Assembly (NCBI RefSeq): GCF_030815955.1
Contig: NZ_JAUSXK010000001.1
Location: 124,001 to 188,000, forward strand
Source: Microbacterium murale
GTDB taxonomy: Bacteria > Actinomycetota > Actinomycetes > Actinomycetales > Microbacteriaceae
Direction of reading: 5' to 3'
DNA: 64,000 bases
Under the pieces are notes generated by a model. It was not told where the DNA came from and made no database searches. It saw only the letters and a program-made list of their open reading frames with translations. The position numbers and the translations under genes were made by a program. Below, in pieces: positions 1-8,146 of the stretch (positions are counted from its first letter, which is position 1; every line of letters begins with the position of its first letter).

Positions 1-258
1 GCGGTTCTGGCTGTCCGGCATCTCCGCGCTCGCTCCCGAGAGGAACATGCGCAGGAAGTCTCGAGCCTGCTTGTTGCTGAGCGGTGCCTGACGGATCCGC
101 TCGTGCATCGCCTCGAACTCGACCGTGCTGAACACGTACAGGCATCGTTCCTGACCACGGGTGACGACGATGCCGCCGCCGAGGTCCTCGCGGAACTTCG
201 CTGGCAGGATGACGCGGCCTTTGTCGTCGAGCTTCGGTGAATGCGTTCCCAACAACAT
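1..258 (-). CDS. mraZ: Transcriptional regulator MraZ (C-terminus beyond window)
   Basis: This is the N-terminal 86 residues of MraZ, the first gene of the division and cell wall (dcw) cluster in most bacteria. MraZ is an AbrB-like DNA-binding protein that represses its own operon. The protein begins [16 protein letters not shown] and carries the family signature [15 protein letters not shown] second repeat starts near residue 75 and runs off the left edge. The ATG at 258 follows a purine-rich GAGGGGG at 8-11 nt. Three MraZ boxes lie about 45-70 nt upstream. The rest of the dcw cluster (rsmH, ftsL, ftsI and so on) should lie outside the window to the left. The identification is firm. Confidence 0.95.
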   Translation of the reverse strand, partial: MLLGTHSPKLDDKGRVILPAKFREDLGGGIVVTRGQERCLYVFSTVEFEAMHERIRQAPLSNKQARDFLRMFLSGASAEMPDSQNR

Positions 259-301
259 CGGCCATCACCCCCTCTGTGTCCGGCCAACTTCGAGGTATCC
301 C

Positions 302-328
302 CCACTTTACTCCACTTTGCTCCACTTT
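302..328 (-). promoter_or_regulatory. Three MraZ boxes upstream of mraZ
   Basis: Read on the minus strand there are three direct copies of AAAGTGG, each followed by a 3-nt spacer, at 322-328, 312-318 and 302-308. This exact 10-nt periodicity matches the AAAGTG(T/G) box described for MraZ in mollicutes and the TGGGN repeats known in E. coli. The array lies 44 nt before the mraZ start codon, as expected for autorepression of the dcw promoter. Confidence 0.85.
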
Positions 329-501
329 CATATGAGGAAACGAAGACAGCATGGCATCTCGCACCGACTCAGCACCAATATCCCCCGTGTTTCCGGGGCC
401 GAATCGGGTATGCGATCAGTGGAGGAGGGTGGAGGGAATGCTGCAGATCCGGCGGAGCCTCGGCGAGGCGTAGGCGAACGCAAACGCCAATAGACGCAGA
501 A

Positions 502-530
502 AAGCCCGGATGCTCAATGCATCCGGGCTT
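502..530 (-). terminator. Rho-independent terminator of the DUF3040 gene
   Basis: An 11-bp perfect stem (AAGCCCGGATG paired with CATCCGGGCTT) has a 7-nt loop. On the minus strand it is followed by TTTTCTG. It lies 16 nt after the stop codon of the DUF3040 gene. Confidence 0.85.
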
Positions 531-545
531 CGGGAAGTGGAGAGG

Positions 546-938
546 TCAGCGACCGTCTTGGCGACGATCCCAACGGTCATTCATACGGTCCATGAACGAG
601 GCCGAGTTCTGCGGCGGCTTCGACGCTGAGCCGGTTCGGGCACGGGGCGGACCGCCGACGCGGCGCACCGGAGTCGCCGCAAGGATGACACCCGCGACCA
701 TCGCGGCGAATCCGATCACGCCGACGATGATGCTGGCGACAGGACCGAGCTGGCCACCGAGCGCGACACCCGCGACGAGCGCACCGATGCCGACGAGCAG
801 CAGGACGGCGCCGTACACGAGGTTGCGGTAGCTGAGCGTTCGATCGCCGGAGGGCGCGGTAACAATGTCTGCGTCGTTATGCAGGAGATGACGTTCCATC
901 TCGTCGAGCAGACGCTGCTCCTGTTCAGACAGTGGCAT
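546..938 (-). CDS. DUF3040 domain-containing membrane protein
   Basis: A 130-aa protein of the actinobacterial DUF3040 family. The family signature is visible at the start (MPLSEQEQRLLDEMERHL, about residues 1-18). Two hydrophobic segments follow around residues 40-60 and 65-90, then a charged, Arg-rich cytoplasmic tail (RMNDRWDRRQDGR). The ATG at 938 has an AGGGGGG ribosome site 5 nt upstream. Its position next to mraZ is conserved in actinobacteria (the Rv2169c position in M. tuberculosis). The function is unknown. The location near dcw and lipid genes suggests an envelope role, but this is only inference. Confidence 0.9.
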   Translation of the reverse strand: MPLSEQEQRLLDEMERHLLHNDADIVTAPSGDRTLSYRNLVYGAVLLLVGIGALVAGVALGGQLGPVASIIVGVIGFAAMVAGVILAATPVRRVGGPPRARTGSASKPPQNSASFMDRMNDRWDRRQDGR

Positions 939-1011
939 GACGCCCCCCTTGCTTCAGTGTCTTTCATTCTACGCTCGCAAAACCGCCGAGGCTAGTTATC
1001 AGCTGAGAACC

Positions 1012-1017
1012 TAAGCT
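1012..1017 (+). promoter_or_regulatory. -10 box, leaderless start of prenyl synthase
   Basis: TAAGCT sits 7 nt before the GTG start at 1025 and no Shine-Dalgarno sequence is present. Transcription should therefore begin at or next to the start codon. Confidence 0.6.
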
Positions 1018-1024
1018 GATTATC

Positions 1025-2113
1025 GTGCCCTCCCCCACCCCTGTCCAGGATGCCGTCTCCGCTCGCCTGGATCGCTTCCTGACCGCGCTCGGATCGGAGT
1101 CGCGGGCGTACGGTCCGGATGCCGAGATGTTCATCAGATCCGCCGCGGCCACACTGCGGGGCGGCAAACGTCTGCGAGCACGGTTCTGTCACACCGGATG
1201 GCGCGCAGTAGCGCACTTCTCGGCACGTGATGCCGTCGAGACTGATGCGCTGTGGGACCTCTGCGCGGCACTGGAGATCTTCCAGTCCGCGGCGCTCGTG
1301 CACGACGATCTCATCGACAATTCGGACACGAGGCGCGGCGGTCCAGCGGCGCACCGTTCCCTCGAGCAGCAGCACCGGACTCTCGCGTGGGCCGGTGATG
1401 CCGAGTCGTTCGGGCGAGCGGGCGCGATCCTGCTCGGCGATCTGCTCGTGGCCTGGAGCGACGACCTGCTCGAACAGGGGCTGGCGGACGCGGCGCACGC
1501 CTCCCAGGTGCGACGGGAATACGCGCGCATGCGTCGTGATGTCACCACGGGCCAGTTCCTCGACATCGCCGAAGAGTCGGCCTGGCAGGTCAATCCCATC
1601 GCTGAACACGCCGATCGCGCGTTGCGCGTCGTGTCGCTGAAGTCCGCGCGGTACAGCATCGAGCAGCCACTGCTGCTCGGCGCGCTGCTGGCGGGGGCGG
1701 ACGAATCGCAGCAGGCGGCGCTGCGCCGATTCGGACATCCGGTCGGCATGGCGTTCCAGCTGCGAGACGATGTGCTCGGTGTCTTCGGCGATCAATCGCT
1801 CACCGGCAAGCCGACCGGCGACGATCTGCGCGAGGGCAAGCGCACTGTGCTGATCGCGTTCACCCGCGAACATCTCGATGCGTCGGCGCGTCGACTGCTC
1901 GACGAACTGCTCGGGGACCCGATGCTCAGCGCGGATCAGGTGTCGGCCCTTCAGGCGACGATCACCGGGTCAGGCGCCCTGGCACGGGTGGAGGAGCTCA
2001 TCGACTCCTACGCGCAACAGGCCGATCGCGCGCTCTCGGGCGCGCCACTGGACAATGCCGCAGTCGGCGAGTTGCGAGACCTCGCGCGCGCCGCGACCGT
2101 GCGTACCGCGTGA
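1025..2113 (+). CDS. Polyprenyl synthetase family protein (geranylgeranyl-PP synthase-like)
   Basis: A 362-aa trans-prenyltransferase that condenses isopentenyl diphosphate with allylic diphosphates to make C15-C20 or longer chains for carotenoids, quinones or lipid carriers. Visible motifs are GGKRLRA near residue 42, the first Asp-rich motif in LVHDDLIDNSDTRRG near residue 90, and the second (QLRDDVLGVFGD) near residue 245. The lysine pair region GKPTGDDLREGKRT follows. The length fits the family. The GTG start lies 7 nt after a -10 box, implying a leaderless mRNA. The gene is convergent with the next gene, with only 6 nt between stops. Its location matches idsA2 of mycobacteria. Chain length cannot be set from sequence alone. 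Confidence 0.92.
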   Translation: MPSPTPVQDAVSARLDRFLTALGSESRAYGPDAEMFIRSAAATLRGGKRLRARFCHTGWRAVAHFSARDAVETDALWDLCAALEIFQSAALVHDDLIDNSDTRRGGPAAHRSLEQQHRTLAWAGDAESFGRAGAILLGDLLVAWSDDLLEQGLADAAHASQVRREYARMRRDVTTGQFLDIAEESAWQVNPIAEHADRALRVVSLKSARYSIEQPLLLGALLAGADESQQAALRRFGHPVGMAFQLRDDVLGVFGDQSLTGKPTGDDLREGKRTVLIAFTREHLDASARRLLDELLGDPMLSADQVSALQATITGSGALARVEELIDSYAQQADRALSGAPLDNAAVGELRDLARAATVRTA

Positions 2114-2119
2114 GCTGCG

Positions 2120-2470
2120 TCAGGCGAGAGTGCGGGCGACGCGACGGACAGCGCTCTTGTGACCGTCGAGCAGAGCAGCGATCGGTGTGCGACCGAGTTC
2201 TTCCTCTTCACTGAACAACCAGTCGATCACCTCGTCATCGGTGAAGCCGGCGTCCGTGAGGACGATGATCGTACCGCGCAGCGACGGCAGCGGATGACCC
2301 TCGACGATGAACTGCGCGGGAACGCCGAACACGCCGTTCCGCGTTGATCCGACCAGGTACTGCTCTGAGATCAGCCGACGCACACGCCCCAGCGACTCGT
2401 CAAGGCTCTCGACGAGCTCGGGCATCGTCAGCCATTCGATGGCTGTGGGTTCGGGGGCAGTCTCAGACAC
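2120..2470 (-). CDS. Rv2175c family DNA-binding protein
   Basis: A 116-aa protein of the Rv2175c family. It has an N-terminal winged-helix-like segment (WLTMPELVESLDESLGRVRRLI, residues about 13-34) and a C-terminal helical domain that contains FTDDEVIDWLFSEEEELG. In M. tuberculosis the homologue binds DNA weakly and is phosphorylated by the kinase PknL encoded next door. Here too a PASTA-type Ser/Thr kinase gene lies 1.4 kb away, so a kinase-substrate relation is plausible. The GTG start at 2470 follows a GATAGT -10 box (2477-2482) by 6 nt, so the mRNA is probably leaderless. The target DNA is unknown. Confidence 0.88.
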   Translation of the reverse strand: MSETAPEPTAIEWLTMPELVESLDESLGRVRRLISEQYLVGSTRNGVFGVPAQFIVEGHPLPSLRGTIIVLTDAGFTDDEVIDWLFSEEEELGRTPIAALLDGHKSAVRRVARTLA

Positions 2471-2551
2471 GTTTCGACTATCTCACCTTCGGCCGCGCAC
2501 CGCACATCAAGACTCCTTTCACTTCAGTCACATCAGCCACTTTGATTGACA

Positions 2552-2563
2552 TCTGTATACAGA
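2552..2563. promoter_or_regulatory. 12-bp perfect palindrome upstream of LysM gene
   Basis: TCTGTATACAGA is a perfect palindrome, 37 nt before the proposed TTG start of the LysM protein. It directly follows a TTGACA hexamer (2546-2551). It may be an operator overlapping the promoter. No cognate regulator is known. Confidence 0.4.
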
Positions 2564-2600
2564 CGTGTCAGCGTTTCAGGGTCAGCAAAGGGGGGAAACC

Positions 2601-3812
2601 TTGAGACCGAACACCATGAACAGCCGTGTCAGATACGTCCAGCTCGGCGTTCCAGCTGCAGTTCTGGGCGTGCTCGCGAGTGCGATCAGCACCGCGCCCG
2701 CCCACGCCGCGCCACCGGTGGAGCTCGGCTCCGAGAGCCGGCTCACCGCACTGCCTCGCGTGCTTCCCGCCGCGACGACTCCCACCACCTACACGGTGCA
2801 GGAAGGCGACACCGTCTTCTCGATCGCGCAGCATTTCGGGTTGCGCACCGTTGACGTGCTCACCTGGAATGGACTCGGTTGGCGCTCGGTGATCTACCCG
2901 GGCCAGACCCTCGCCGTCGTCGCACCGGCACCCGCCGCACCGGCACCGGCACCGGCAACTCCCGCCCCCGCAGCCCCGGCCGCTGTCACGAGCACGCACA
3001 CGGTAGTCGCGGGCGACACGCTCTTCGCCATCGCCCAGAAGTACGGCACCTCCGTCGACGCTCTCCTCGCCGCCAACGGCTTGAGCCGCGCCTCTGTCAT
3101 CTATCCGGGACAAGCCATCGCGATCTCGGGCGGGGCGACAGCCGCGCCCGCGGCTCCTGCACCGACTCCGGCCGTCGCACCGGCCCCATCGAGCGGGACC
3201 GCGCACACGGTCGTCGCGGGTGACACGATCTTCGCCATCGCGCAGAAATACGGCACCTCCGTCGACACGATCTACGCGGCCAACGCACTGAGCGCTTCGT
3301 CGATCATCTACCCCGGTCAGGCCATCGTCGTCGCAGCAGCCGCACCGGTGGCGCCCGCGGCACCTGCTCCGGCAGCATCCACGCCTGCCCCCGCCCGGAC
3401 GGCGGTTCTCGACGCAGCGCAGGCGGAGAATGCCGCAATGATCATCCGGATCGGACGCGAGCTCGGAGTCTCCGACCGCGGCATCGCGATCGCTCTGGCG
3501 ACATCCATGGTCGAATCATGGCTGCGCAACCTCGACTGGGGAGACCGCGACTCATTGGGGCTCTTCCAACAGCGACCGAGCACGGGCTGGGGCACGGCGG
3601 CGCAGATCATGGATCGCGACCGAAGCATCCGCGTCTTCTACGGCGGCCCATCCGACCCGAACGGGACGACGACGCGGGGCCTTCTCGACATCTCGGGCTG
3701 GGACGGCATGGCGTTCAAGGATGCTGCGCAGTCCGTGCAGATCTCTGCGTATCCGGATCGCTACGCCCAGTGGGAGGCTCAGGCCTACCAGTGGATCGCG
3801 CTGTATGGCTGA
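2601..3812 (+). CDS. Secreted LysM protein with lysozyme-like C-terminal domain
   Basis: About 403 aa. An N-terminal signal peptide (hydrophobic core near residues 12-30, ending APAHA) is followed by three LysM peptidoglycan-binding domains, each starting TVxxGDT and ending IYPGQ. The linkers are Pro/Ala-rich. The C-terminal ~130 residues look like an actinobacterial transglycosylase-type domain: a catalytic Glu candidate in TSMVESWLRNL, then SLGLFQQRPSTGWG. It probably cuts or remodels peptidoglycan outside the cell. I chose the TTG at 2601 because AAAGGGGGG ends 5 nt before it. A GTG at 2565 and an ATG at 2616 are alternatives. LysM 2 and 3 are nearly identical at DNA level, a recent internal duplication. 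It precedes the PASTA kinase gene, and both act on the cell wall. Confidence 0.88.
   Translation: MRPNTMNSRVRYVQLGVPAAVLGVLASAISTAPAHAAPPVELGSESRLTALPRVLPAATTPTTYTVQEGDTVFSIAQHFGLRTVDVLTWNGLGWRSVIYPGQTLAVVAPAPAAPAPAPATPAPAAPAAVTSTHTVVAGDTLFAIAQKYGTSVDALLAANGLSRASVIYPGQAIAISGGATAAPAAPAPTPAVAPAPSSGTAHTVVAGDTIFAIAQKYGTSVDTIYAANALSASSIIYPGQAIVVAAAAPVAPAAPAPAASTPAPARTAVLDAAQAENAAMIIRIGRELGVSDRGIAIALATSMVESWLRNLDWGDRDSLGLFQQRPSTGWGTAAQIMDRDRSIRVFYGGPSDPNGTTTRGLLDISGWDGMAFKDAAQSVQISAYPDRYAQWEAQAYQWIALYG
2998..3269 (+). repeat. DNA-level duplication of LysM coding segment
   Basis: The segments at about 2998-3063 and 3204-3269, which code for the first ~22 residues of LysM domains 2 and 3, are almost identical in nucleotide sequence and are 206 bp apart. 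LysM domain 1 is much more diverged. Confidence 0.75.
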
Positions 3813-3887
3813 TTCTCAGCCTAATCGGTCGCCGAAAGGGGTGAGCCGCTCCGCGGTCTGTCAGCCACTTCTTCATAGACTCTGTAC

Positions 3888-5834
3888 GTGACGACCAATC
3901 AGCAGGCTGATCCCCTCATCGGGCGGCTTGTCGACGGCCGCTACCGCGTTCGCGCCAGGATCGCGCGCGGCGGCATGGCCACGGTCTACGTCGCCACCGA
4001 CCTTCGCCTCGAACGCAGGATCGCCCTGAAGGTGATGCACGGCCACCTCAGCGACGACTCGGTCTTCCAGAGCCGGTTCATCCAGGAGGCGCGAGCCGCT
4101 GCCCGCCTCGCCGATCCGCACGTCGTGAACGTCTTCGATCAGGGCCAGGACGGCGAACTCGCTTATCTGGTCATGGAGTATCTCCCTGGTATCACCCTGC
4201 GCGAGCTGATGCGCGAGCAGAAGCGCCTGACGATCCCGCAGACGATCACGATCATGGATGCGATCCTCGCCGGGCTCGCGGCGGCCCACAAAGCCGGAAT
4301 CGTGCACCGCGACGTGAAGCCGGAGAACGTGCTGCTCGCCGAGGACGGCCGCATCAAGATCGGCGACTTCGGGCTCGCCCGCGCGACGACAGCGAACACC
4401 GCCACCGGTCAGCAGTTGCTCGGAACCATCGCCTACCTCGCTCCCGAACTCGTCACCCGAGGCACCGCCGATGCGCGCAGCGACATCTACGCACTCGGCA
4501 TCATGCTCTACGAGATGCTCGTCGGCGAGCAGCCGTACAAGGGCGAGCAGCCCATGCAGATCGCCTTCCAGCATGCGACCGAGTCTGTGCCTCGACCGAG
4601 CGCACGCAACCCCGGCGTGCCGGAGCAGCTCGACGAACTGGTGCTGTGGTCGACCGAGAAGTCACCGGATGAGCGGCCGAACGACGCGCAGGAGATGCTC
4701 GATCGTCTGCGCGAGATAGAGCGTTCCCTCGGAGTCTCCCCCGCCGCCGTCGCTCCGACGACCACGCCGATCCGTTCGCAGAGCGACTCCGGCGACCTGA
4801 CCAAGGTCATGCCATCGACGATGGTGATCGAGGACACGACCACGCAGGTGGCGGCGGCGCAGCCCATCGACAACGCGACTCTGTTGCGACGACGTGCGTC
4901 CAAGCGACGCGCCCGCGGTGCGTTCCTGCTGTCACTCGTGCTTCTGCTCGCGGTCGTCGCCGGTGGCGTCGGCTGGTGGTTCGGCTCAGGTCCCGGCTCG
5001 CTCGTGGGCGTACCGTCAGTGTCGGGTCTCAGTTATGAAGAAGCCGCCACCGTCCTGACGGAAGACGGGTTCGTCCCCGTGCGCGGCGAGGAGAACTCGA
5101 CCGAGGTCGCCGCAGATGTCGCGATCCGCAGCGATCCTTCCGAGGGAGAGCGACTCGACAAGGGCACCGAGGTCACCGTCTTCATCTCCGCCGGGCCAGC
5201 GGAGCACGCTCTCGATGCGCTCAATGGAATGACGGCGGATGAGGCGCGTGCCTATCTCGCCGATCTCAACATCGCCGTCTCCGACGACGACCTGCTGCTG
5301 TACTCGAGGGCAGATGACGGCGTGGTGATCAACGCGAGCATCACCCCGCGCGCCGGCGGTGACCCTTACGAATGCGGCGAGGGATGCTCCGCCTTCGAGG
5401 CCGACACCGTGAATCTCATCGTCTCACTGGGCGGGTTGCCCGACGTCGTGGGGATGACGGTGGACGAGGCGTCAGCAGCATTGGGCGAGAAGGACATCTC
5501 GACCACGACGACGGAAGAGTTCCACGACTCCGTCGAGCAGGGGCGCGTCATCAGCGTCATCGAACGCGAAGGCGGCGCGAACTGGCGCCCCGGCGACACG
5601 ATGACCCTCGTGGTCTCCAAGGGACCACAGCTGTTCCCGGTCCCCGACGTCACCGGTCAGAATCGTGATCAGGCGGCGCAGACGCTGCGCGACGCAGGCT
5701 TCGAGCCCACATGGAACCCGCTGTGGTCACCGTTCCCGAACGGTCTGACCGAGGTCACCGGCACCGATCCGGCCGCCGAGACCATGCGCCGCGCGGGCAG
5801 CGAGGTCACTCTGCTGATCCGCAGCGCTCTCTGA
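3888..5834 (+). CDS. pknL: PASTA domain Ser/Thr protein kinase (PknL-like)
   Basis: A 648-aa transmembrane kinase. The kinase domain spans residues ~18-280: glycine loop ARGGMATVY, catalytic Lys48 (IALKVM), HRDVKPEN at 140-147 and DFG at 160-162. A juxtamembrane region is followed by one transmembrane helix at ~345-370 and four extracellular PASTA repeats that bind muropeptides. The third region contains an unusual CGEGC cysteine pair that could form a disulfide. The GTG start lies 6 nt after a TAGACT -10 box (3876-3881), so the mRNA is probably leaderless. The neighbourhood (prenyl synthase, Rv2175c-type protein, DAHP synthase) matches pknL of mycobacteria and corynebacteria. M. tuberculosis PknL lacks PASTA repeats; corynebacterial PknL has them. 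It likely senses cell wall state and phosphorylates the neighbouring Rv2175c-type protein. Confidence 0.93.
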   Translation: MTTNQQADPLIGRLVDGRYRVRARIARGGMATVYVATDLRLERRIALKVMHGHLSDDSVFQSRFIQEARAAARLADPHVVNVFDQGQDGELAYLVMEYLPGITLRELMREQKRLTIPQTITIMDAILAGLAAAHKAGIVHRDVKPENVLLAEDGRIKIGDFGLARATTANTATGQQLLGTIAYLAPELVTRGTADARSDIYALGIMLYEMLVGEQPYKGEQPMQIAFQHATESVPRPSARNPGVPEQLDELVLWSTEKSPDERPNDAQEMLDRLREIERSLGVSPAAVAPTTTPIRSQSDSGDLTKVMPSTMVIEDTTTQVAAAQPIDNATLLRRRASKRRARGAFLLSLVLLLAVVAGGVGWWFGSGPGSLVGVPSVSGLSYEEAATVLTEDGFVPVRGEENSTEVAADVAIRSDPSEGERLDKGTEVTVFISAGPAEHALDALNGMTADEARAYLADLNIAVSDDDLLLYSRADDGVVINASITPRAGGDPYECGEGCSAFEADTVNLIVSLGGLPDVVGMTVDEASAALGEKDISTTTTEEFHDSVEQGRVISVIEREGGANWRPGDTMTLVVSKGPQLFPVPDVTGQNRDQAAQTLRDAGFEPTWNPLWSPFPNGLTEVTGTDPAAETMRRAGSEVTLLIRSAL

Positions 5835-5853
5835 CCGGCGCCCGAAACCCCGA

Positions 5854-5883
5854 AATCGGCCCCTCCTCTCGGAGGAGCCGATT
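5854..5883. terminator. Hairpin between convergent kinase and DAHP synthase genes
   Basis: The arms AATCGGCCCCTCC and GGAGGAGCCGATT pair with one mismatch around a TCTC loop. It lies 20 nt after the kinase stop and 14 nt after the convergent DAHP synthase stop, so it may end transcription from both sides. The T-tracts are weak. Confidence 0.6.
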
Positions 5884-5897
5884 CGACGTGCGATGAA

Positions 5898-7239
5898 TCA
5901 GCGCTTCTCGAGTTCCTCGGCGACGAGGAAGGCGAGTTCGAGGCTCTGCATGTGGTTCAGCCGCGGGTCGCAGAGGCTTTCGTAGCGCGTCGCCAGAGCG
6001 GCCTCGTCGATGTGCTCCGAGCCGCCGAGGCACTCGGTGACGTCGTCGCCGGTGAGCTCCACGTGGATGCCACCGGGGAAGGTGCCGACGGCGCGGTGCG
6101 CCTCGAAGAATCCGCGCACCTCGTCGACCACGTCATCGAAGCGCCGGGTCTTGTACCCGGTGGGCGTGGTGATGCCGTTGCCGTGCATCGGATCGGTCAC
6201 CCAGAGCGGCTGCGCGCCGGATTCGCGAACCGCTTCCAGCAGCGGTGGCAGTGCGTCGCGGATCTTGCCTGCGCCCATGCGGGTGATGAAAGTCAGACGC
6301 CCGGGCTCACGGTTGGGGTCGAGCTTGTCGATCAGCGCGAGCGCCGTCTCCGGCGTTGTGGTGGGGCCGAGCTTCACACCGATGGGATTGCGGATCTTCG
6401 AGAAGTAGTCGACATGCGCACCATCGAGATCACGCGTGCGCTCCCCGATCCAGAGGAAATGCGCCGAAGTGTTGTACGGAGTGTCCGTTCGCGAGTCGAT
6501 AACGCGTCATCGGACTCTCGTAGTCCATCAACAGGCCCTCGTGGCCGGTGAAGAACTCGACGCGCTTGAGCTCGTCGAAGTCTGCTCCGGCGGCCTCCAT
6601 GAACTTGATGGCGCGGTCGATCTCCGACGCCATGCGCTCGTAACGCTGGTTGGCGGGGTTCGATGCGAAGCCCTTGTTCCAGGAGTGCACCTCGCGGAGG
6701 TCGGCGAAGCCGCCCTGAGTGAACGCGCGGATCAGATTCAGCGTGGATGCCGCCGTGTGATATCCCTGCAGCAGACGGCCGGGGTCGGCCCGGCGAGATC
6801 CCTCGGTGAAGTCGTAACCATTGACGATGTCGCCGCGGTAGGCGGGCAGTGTGACGTCGCCTCGGGTCTCCGAGTCGCTGGAGCGCGGCTTGGCGAACTG
6901 CCCTGCCATCCGGCCCATCTTCACGATCGGCATGGAAGCACCGTACGTGAGCACGACGGCCATCTGCAGCACGGTCTTGATGCGGTTGCGGATCTGCTCG
7001 GCGGTCGCGCCGGCGAACGTCTCGGCGCAATCACCGCCCTGCAGCAGGAACGCGTTACCGGATGCTGCGCGCGCGAGACGATCGCGGAGGTTGTCGACCT
7101 CGCCGGCGAACACCAGCGGCGGGAGTGCTGCGATCTGCTTAGACACGTCCGCGACGCGGTCCGGATCGGGCCAGGAAGGCTGCTGCTTGATGGGAAGTGT
7201 GCGCCAAGCATCCAGGGCGGCGTCGTGCTGCTGAGGCAT
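5898..7239 (-). pseudogene. aroG: Class II DAHP synthase, frameshifted as read
   Basis: 3-deoxy-D-arabino-heptulosonate-7-phosphate synthase joins phosphoenolpyruvate and erythrose 4-phosphate in the first step of the shikimate pathway. The 5' part (7239 to about 6501) encodes QGGDCAETF, KMGRMAGQFAKPRS, WNKGF and FFTGHEGLLMDYESPMTR. After MTR the frame breaks. In the next frame the expected IDSRTNTPYN...SAHFLWIGERTRDLDGAH runs on to VKLGPTT and the true C-terminus. One extra A in 6501-6502 (plus strand) explains this; removing it restores a 446-aa protein of normal length. The ATG at 7239 follows a TAAGCT -10 box (7246-7251) by 6 nt. The enzyme is normally needed for aromatic amino acids, so a sequencing error is a strong alternative to a real pseudogene. 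Confidence 0.9.
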
Positions 7240-7277
7240 CTGCCCAGCTTACCGGCCGGGCACGGCCTCCCCCGCCG

Positions 7278-7964
7278 TCAGGATCGCCGAGGCATCCGGT
7301 CCTTGACCGACGAGGCGTACACGTCGTCATACTGCTGCTCACCCAGACGTTGCAGTGCCACCATGATCTCGTCTGTCACCGAGCGCAGGATGTAGCGATC
7401 ATTCTCCATGCCTTCGTAACGGGAGAAGTCCAGGGGTTCGCCGATCACGATCCCCACGCGCACGATGCGCGGCACGGTCCGACCGATCGGCATCGCGATG
7501 TCGGTGTCGACCATCACCACAGGGATCACCGGAACCTTCGCTTCGAGCGCCATCCGCGCGATGCCGGTACGACCGCGGTACAGCTTGCCATCCGGGCTGC
7601 GCGTGCCCTCGGGGTAGATGCCGAGGACATCGCCGCGCCCGAGCACCTGGAGTCCGGTGTTCAACGACGCCTCGGATGCTTTGCCGCCGGAGCGGTCGAT
7701 CGCGATCTGACCGCTCGCTTTCATGAAGAAGCGCGTCGCCCAGCCCTTGATGCCCTTACCGGTGAAGTAGTCGCTCTTCGCGAGGAACGACATCCGCCGA
7801 TCGACCAGCACCGGCAGGAAGACCGAGTCGGACACGGACAGATGGTTGCTCGCGAGGATCGCGGCACCGTTCTTGGGCACGTTGCTGCGGCCCACGATCC
7901 AAGGTCGGAAGATCGCCTTGACCGCGGGGCCGATCACGACGTACTTCATCAGCCAGTAGAACAT
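7278..7964 (-). CDS. 1-acyl-sn-glycerol-3-phosphate acyltransferase (PlsC family)
   Basis: A 228-aa acyltransferase that would transfer a fatty acyl group to lysophosphatidic acid in phospholipid synthesis. The catalytic motif HLSVSD (HX4D) is at about residue 40-45, the glycerol-phosphate-binding motif EGTR near residue 115, and VPVIPVVMV further on. An in-frame GTG at 7994 would add ten residues, but a TAGACT -10 box (7973-7978) lies between it and the ATG at 7964. The ATG start MFYWLMKYV is therefore preferred, with an almost leaderless mRNA. The position next to DAHP synthase and an acyl-CoA ligase matches Rv2182c of M. tuberculosis. The acyl donor is not known. Confidence 0.9.
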   Translation of the reverse strand: MFYWLMKYVVIGPAVKAIFRPWIVGRSNVPKNGAAILASNHLSVSDSVFLPVLVDRRMSFLAKSDYFTGKGIKGWATRFFMKASGQIAIDRSGGKASEASLNTGLQVLGRGDVLGIYPEGTRSPDGKLYRGRTGIARMALEAKVPVIPVVMVDTDIAMPIGRTVPRIVRVGIVIGEPLDFSRYEGMENDRYILRSVTDEIMVALQRLGEQQYDDVYASSVKDRMPRRS

Positions 7965-8146
7965 CGTCACGAAGTCTATCCCCGGGCTCGCCACCGTCTG
8001 TCATGACACCCGTGAAAGGCGGCCGCAAAGTGCGCGACTGAGTCTCAGCATTCGCGTGACCCAATTCCAGAATTGCCCAGTTTCGGGAGCTGTTGTGCCC
8101 TAGACTCATGGAAAACCCGTGCCCGACCGGTACCGAAGGAGTTGCC

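Noticed and set aside
2471..2600. c-di-AMP (ydaO-type) riboswitch before the LysM gene
   Set aside because: Such elements are common before cell wall hydrolase genes, but the 130-nt gap lacks the conserved core and is too short for a full aptamer plus expression platform.
6495..6506. Programmed ribosomal frameshift in the DAHP synthase gene
   Set aside because: The site (CGTTATCGA on the minus strand) is not a slippery heptamer, has no obvious downstream structure, and this family is not known to use frameshifting.
8093..8146. Longer N-terminus of the acyl-CoA ligase (GTG 8093 or ATG 8108)
   Set aside because: The -10 box TAGACT (8101-8106) lies within this region, and the GTG at 8147 has a good Shine-Dalgarno at 5 nt.
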